64,000 bases of DNA, from assembly GCA_944331895.1 (NCBI GenBank), contig CALVIX010000001.1:41545-105544 (forward strand). The letters run 5' to 3'. The translations under genes were made by a program, and so were the position numbers. The DNA comes from an uncultured Bacilli bacterium (GTDB lineage Bacteria; Bacillota_I; Bacilli_A; RF39; UBA660). Shown one piece after another: positions 61,246-64,000 of the stretch. The notes beneath the pieces were generated by a model that was given only the letters and a program-made list of their open reading frames with translations, ran no database searches and was not told the origin of the DNA. Position 1 is the stretch's first letter. Each line of letters starts with the position of its first letter.

Positions 61246-62346
61246 AAACTTCCTTTCTTCAACATTGCGTTGATAAATAAATCAATGTCCCCATCTAATA
61301 CCTTTTCTACATTCGAAGTTTCCACATTCGTTCTGTGATCCTTCACAAGAGAATATGGATGCATTACATAGCTTCGAATTTGGGAACCAAAGTTGATATC
61401 CACGATCTCCCCTTTTAACTTGCGTAAATGCTCATCCCTTTTTTCAACTTCCAACTGATATAATTTATTTTTTAAAATTTCCATCGCTTTTTCTCTATTT
61501 TGAATTTGACTCCGTTCATTTTGACAAGTGACGACAATCTTTGTTGGCAAGTGAGTAATTCTAACAGCACTATCGGTAGTATTGACATGTTGTCCACCCG
61601 CACCACTCGAACGATATACATCAATTTTCAAATCGCTATCTTTGATATCTAATTCAATCGTCTGATGATCAAATAGTGGTGTTACATCAATAGAAGCGAA
61701 CGATGTATGTCTGCGTGCCCCTGAATCAAATGGGGAAATACGTACCAAACGATGTACGCCTTTTTCACATTTTAAATATCCATAAGCGTACTCTCCTTTT
61801 ACCATCAATGTTACACTTTTCATTCCTGCTTCTTCCCCTGGTTGTTCTTCTAAAACTTCGACTTGATAATGATGTTGCTCACACCATCTTAAGTACATAC
61901 GATATAACATATTCGCCCAATCACAGGCTTCTGTTCCTCCAGCTCCAGGATGAATTTCTAATAAAGCTCCATTTACATCAAATTCTCCATTTAAAAGTAA
62001 CAACAATTCTAAATCGGAAAGTTCCGTTTCAATTTCCTGTAGTTCCGAAGTCAATAACTCCTGAATTTCTAAATCAGACTGTTCTTTTAAGGTATCAAGC
62101 AATTGTAGATTATCTTCTATTTTCTTTTTCAATTTCGATACACGATCCAATTTCTGTTTCAATTGATTTCGTTCATGTACAACCGTAGTACTTTTCCTTG
62201 CATCATCCCAAAAATTAGGACTTGCAATCATCGCATCTAATTCTTTAATTCTATTTTCACACTGATCTGGTTCAAAGTGACCTCCATAGATCTAAAATTC
62301 GATTTGAATCATCAGTGTATGCATTATTCAGTTCATATAGTTCCAC
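61242..62346 (-). CDS. prfB: Peptide chain release factor 2 with programmed +1 frameshift
   Basis: Joined product about 367 aa. The first 24 codons start at GTG 62346 (with GGAGG before it): MELYELNNAYTDDSNRILDL then WRSL, then an in-frame TGA; the rest continues +1 as EPDQCENRIKELDAMIASPN. The downstream part has the SPF-type recognition motif and GGQ (SSGAGGQHVN, ~245). Releases peptides at TGA and TAA; confirms TGA as stop. First gene of the prfB-yitT-ftsEX transcript; overlapping start of yitT. Confidence 0.95.
62272..62285 (-). promoter_or_regulatory. prfB programmed frameshift site
   Basis: On the minus strand internal GGAGG, three bases, then CTT TGA. This is the same arrangement of internal Shine-Dalgarno, CTT slip codon and TGA as in other bacteria. 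Confidence 0.95.
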
Positions 62347-62370
62347 TAATGTATCCTCCAATCATATAAC

Positions 62371-62376
62371 ATTATA
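62371..62376 (-). promoter_or_regulatory. -10 box of the prfB-yitT-ftsEX operon
   Basis: TATAAT on the minus strand, 24 bases before the GTG start; the -35 (TAGAAA at 62394-62399) is weak. Confidence 0.5.
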
Positions 62377-62410
62377 ACATTTTTTTCTCTTCTTTTCTAT
62401 CTTTTTCACA

Positions 62411-62438
62411 ATAAAAAAGGCTCTAAGCCGAACCTTTT
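62411..62438 (-). terminator. Terminator of yutD
   Basis: A-run plus AAGG and CCTT arms with inner GGCT/AGCC, then six T on the minus strand; overlaps the yutD end. Confidence 0.75.
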
Positions 62439-62707
62439 TTTTCCAAGACAAAATATTTACAATCATATGCACAATTTTGTTTTATATATTGTTCTTTGTT
62501 AGAAAAATCATTCATCGCTTTTTTCTTGGAATTCGAACTACGATAAAAACCTTTTAACCGCAACTTACCATAAGACCAATCCCCTAATATGTAATCATAT
62601 GGTTCAAAATACTCCGTATATAAGTATTCTACTGCTTCCTTATCAAACCCATCTTTATAATTTTCCAACAATGTGTATTTCTCTGTTCCAAATTGATATT
62701 GTTTCAT
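62423..62707 (-). CDS. yutD: YutD-like DUF1027 family protein
   Basis: 94 aa. Pattern YQFGTEKYTLLENYKDGFD, FEPYDYILGDWSYGKLRLKG and CAYDCKYFVLEK, that of YutD. Cytosolic, role unknown. The start at 62707 follows TTGGAG; a TTGATT/TATAAT promoter lies upstream. Near yunB as in B. subtilis, where yutD and yunB are also in one region. Confidence 0.85.
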   Translation of the reverse strand: MKQYQFGTEKYTLLENYKDGFDKEAVEYLYTEYFEPYDYILGDWSYGKLRLKGFYRSSNSKKKAMNDFSNKEQYIKQNCAYDCKYFVLEKKGSA

Positions 62708-62731
62708 GATATTACTCCAATCTATATATTT

Positions 62732-62760
62732 ATTATATGATAAATAAATGGAAGAATCAA
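62732..62760 (-). promoter_or_regulatory. Promoter of yutD
   Basis: TTGATT, 17 bp spacer, TATAAT on the minus strand; the -35 lies within the end of yunB. Confidence 0.65.
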
Positions 62761-63536
62761 TTACTTGGAATCGTAATCGACGGAGAATCTTTGTCGATTC
62801 CATTAAAATAATACTCCGGAATATTACCACGAATCAATTTCATCGCAATTGGAATACGAGATTCAATTTTAATCTGTTTTGATATAAATGGTAAAATGAC
62901 TCTCTCTTCCAACGTCATTACGACACTCGCTTCTATCATCGCATTATTGATTCCATAATTTGTAATCGTCGTTTTGATCTCACTACTAATATCTCCATAC
63001 AAATTAAGACGAACCGGAATTTTCGGGCCTAAATTCGCAAGCAAAGTATTTCCAAACACGACTCCACTTGGAATCTGATAGACAACCCCTTCCCTCAATT
63101 GTTTCTGGTCATAATTAGATAAAACATCACCAACATTCATCTGATCTATTTTCCCATCTTCCAATAACTTTAAATTTGTTTGTACATTTGCCGTAATCAT
63201 TGATAAAACTCTATTGACAATCACCGGATCAAAATCGATCGTATTGATCTCTCCGTCATTATTTTTAGATATGATAAACAGTTCGTCGACATTTAAATTT
63301 TCTGTCACTTGCTGATTTACAGAAGCATTCATGATCGCCTTAGAAATTTTTTGAATTTCGCTCTCTCCATAACGTAATAAAATAGGATTTACTGTATGTT
63401 GAATCCAAGTAAAAATGAGAATAACACACAAAACAAATATTCCAATCAAAAAAAATATGAACTTTCGCTTCGTCCAATGAAACTCTTTTTTAGAATACAG
63501 TACATATTTCTTACGTAAATGAACTTTCCGTCTCAT
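62757..63536 (-). CDS. yunB: Sporulation protein YunB
   Basis: 259 aa. Basic N-terminus, one membrane segment (~29-48), then an extracytoplasmic domain with AIMNASVNQQV, and LGPKIPVRLNLYGDI, typical of YunB. B. subtilis yunB is expressed in the mother cell and mutants have coat defects. A SigE-like -10 (CATAATAT, 63543-63550) lies only a few bases before the ATG, and no proper ribosome site is seen, so the start is less sure. Confidence 0.85.
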   Translation of the reverse strand: MRRKVHLRKKYVLYSKKEFHWTKRKFIFFLIGIFVLCVILIFTWIQHTVNPILLRYGESEIQKISKAIMNASVNQQVTENLNVDELFIISKNNDGEINTIDFDPVIVNRVLSMITANVQTNLKLLEDGKIDQMNVGDVLSNYDQKQLREGVVYQIPSGVVFGNTLLANLGPKIPVRLNLYGDISSEIKTTITNYGINNAMIEASVVMTLEERVILPFISKQIKIESRIPIAMKLIRGNIPEYYFNGIDKDSPSITIPSN

Positions 63537-63551
63537 ACCTATATATTATGC

Positions 63552-63580
63552 GCATACTTCTTCTTTTTTGACACATCCTA
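63552..63580 (+). promoter_or_regulatory. SigG/SigF-like promoter of the CBS gene
   Basis: GCATA, 17 bases, CATCCTA fits the forespore SigG pattern; the AGAGGA ribosome site and ATG follow 10-20 bases later. Confidence 0.45.
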
Positions 63581-63600
63581 TCAATAGAAAAGAGGAACGC

Positions 63601-64000
63601 ATGAAAGTAAAAGACATTATGACAACCCATATCATTTATGGAAATGATAACGATTCTATCCAAACAATCGCTCAAAAGATGAAACAATACGATATTGGAT
63701 TTTTACCGATTATACAAAAGAATCAATGTATTGGTATATGTACAGATCGCGATCTCACCGTTCGCGTAATAGCCAATCAAGATATGTCAGGACAAATTCA
63801 TTCATACTTATCTACACCTATTATTACAATAAAAGAAGACGATTCATTAAAGGAGGCTTTATCTCTAATGTCTAGGCACCAAATAAAAAGATTACTTGTG
63901 ACAAGAGAAGAAAAAATAGTTGGAATCATTTCGATATCTGATCTTTATTTCGCAATGAACGATTCTAATAAAATAATGGAGACTTTACACCAAATAAAAA
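63601..64000 (+). CDS. CBS-domain protein (YhcV-like), 3' end outside window
   Basis: Partial, 133 codons visible, open at the edge. Two CBS motifs: MKVKDIMTTHIIYGND...GICTDRDLTVRV and PIITIKEDDSLKEALSLM, ending IISISDLYFAM. Resembles YhcV, a short two-CBS protein; CBS pairs bind adenosine nucleotides. Ribosome site AGAGGA. A forespore-type promoter lies upstream. The gene is likely almost complete (family about 140 aa). Confidence 0.82.
   Translation, partial: MKVKDIMTTHIIYGNDNDSIQTIAQKMKQYDIGFLPIIQKNQCIGICTDRDLTVRVIANQDMSGQIHSYLSTPIITIKEDDSLKEALSLMSRHQIKRLLVTREEKIVGIISISDLYFAMNDSNKIMETLHQIK

Noticed and set aside
62232..62346. Apparent 5' truncation or pseudogene of prfB
   Set aside because: The missing part is present in another frame with a standard RF2 frameshift signal.
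1..64000. tRNA, rRNA, insertion sequences, prophage or attachment sites
   Set aside because: None recognised by eye on either strand; a tRNAscan/ISfinder-type search would be needed to exclude short or diverged ones.

Overview
The window is AT-rich, densely coded chromosomal DNA of an endospore-forming Firmicute (Bacillota). Trp is TGG, and a release factor 2 gene with a TGA-dependent frameshift shows that TGA is a stop, so this is translation table 11. A spoIVA, spoVIF, yabP-yabQ, yabG, spoVG, yunB and CotD-like set marks it as a spore former. The overall look is that of a gut Bacilli/Erysipelotrichia-like lineage, but this is inference from gene content. No rRNA, tRNA, insertion sequence, prophage or CRISPR array was seen. 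No gene-free stretch exceeds about 300 bases.

Layout. 1-1035: two tandem DUF2179-type membrane proteins (first cut by the window edge). 1139-6456: three VanY-type D,D-carboxypeptidase paralogues with a P-type ATPase between the second and third; then a CotD-like spore coat gene. 6873-8891: ffh and a zinc-ribbon membrane protein. 8978-15748: a complete arginine deiminase cluster (ABC arginine-type importer, then arcA, arcB, arcC and an ArcD/YfcC antiporter). 15831-19358: a T-box-controlled HD-domain gene plus valS. 19363-20982: a prepilin-like LamG protein and the yceD-rpmF pair. 21078-24621: tmcAL, an M3-like peptidase and pyk. 24726-29398: a degenerate M3-like protein, and a cassette of lipoprotein, membrane-anchored protein and a type IV prepilin carrying four InlB B-repeats. 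29483-34099: ftsY, a small membrane gene, ylxM, a HerA-like ATPase and two tandem unknown paralogues.

34336-41295: RNase J, a KinB-like orphan histidine kinase, a cysteine-free EIIB-like protein, rodA/ftsW, a WbsX-like protein and a membrane protein. 41395-48276: spoIVA, an unknown gene, alr, an ABC exporter, an unknown gene and spoVIF. 48343-55776: der, a DUF5684-like protein, an unknown gene, engB, and the conserved recU-PBP1 pair. 55821-63536 is a leftward set of division and sporulation genes: yunB, yutD, prfB-yitT-ftsE-ftsX-microORF-yabG-veg, spoVG, yabP-yabQ-divIC. A YhcV-like CBS gene runs off the right edge.

How the genes fit together: peptidoglycan (VanY x3, alr, PBP1, RodA, FtsEX, DivIC), protein targeting (Ffh, FtsY, YlxM), ribosome and GTPase factors (Der, EngB, L32, PrfB) and sporulation dominate; arginine fermentation is the one catabolic module. 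Vegetative promoters are recognisable, often with the -10 only 12-25 bases from the start codon, and several sporulation genes carry sequences resembling SigE, SigK or SigG sites. Most operons end in strong hairpins that overlap the stop codon. The most unusual observations are an L32 protein with an L27-like (Prp-type) cleavable-looking N-terminus, VanY proteins with variable numbers of a repeat module, a cysteine-free EIIB domain, a prepilin with InlB repeats, a pair of M3-like proteins of which one has lost its zinc ligands, and a DivIC with an extra C-terminal membrane segment.
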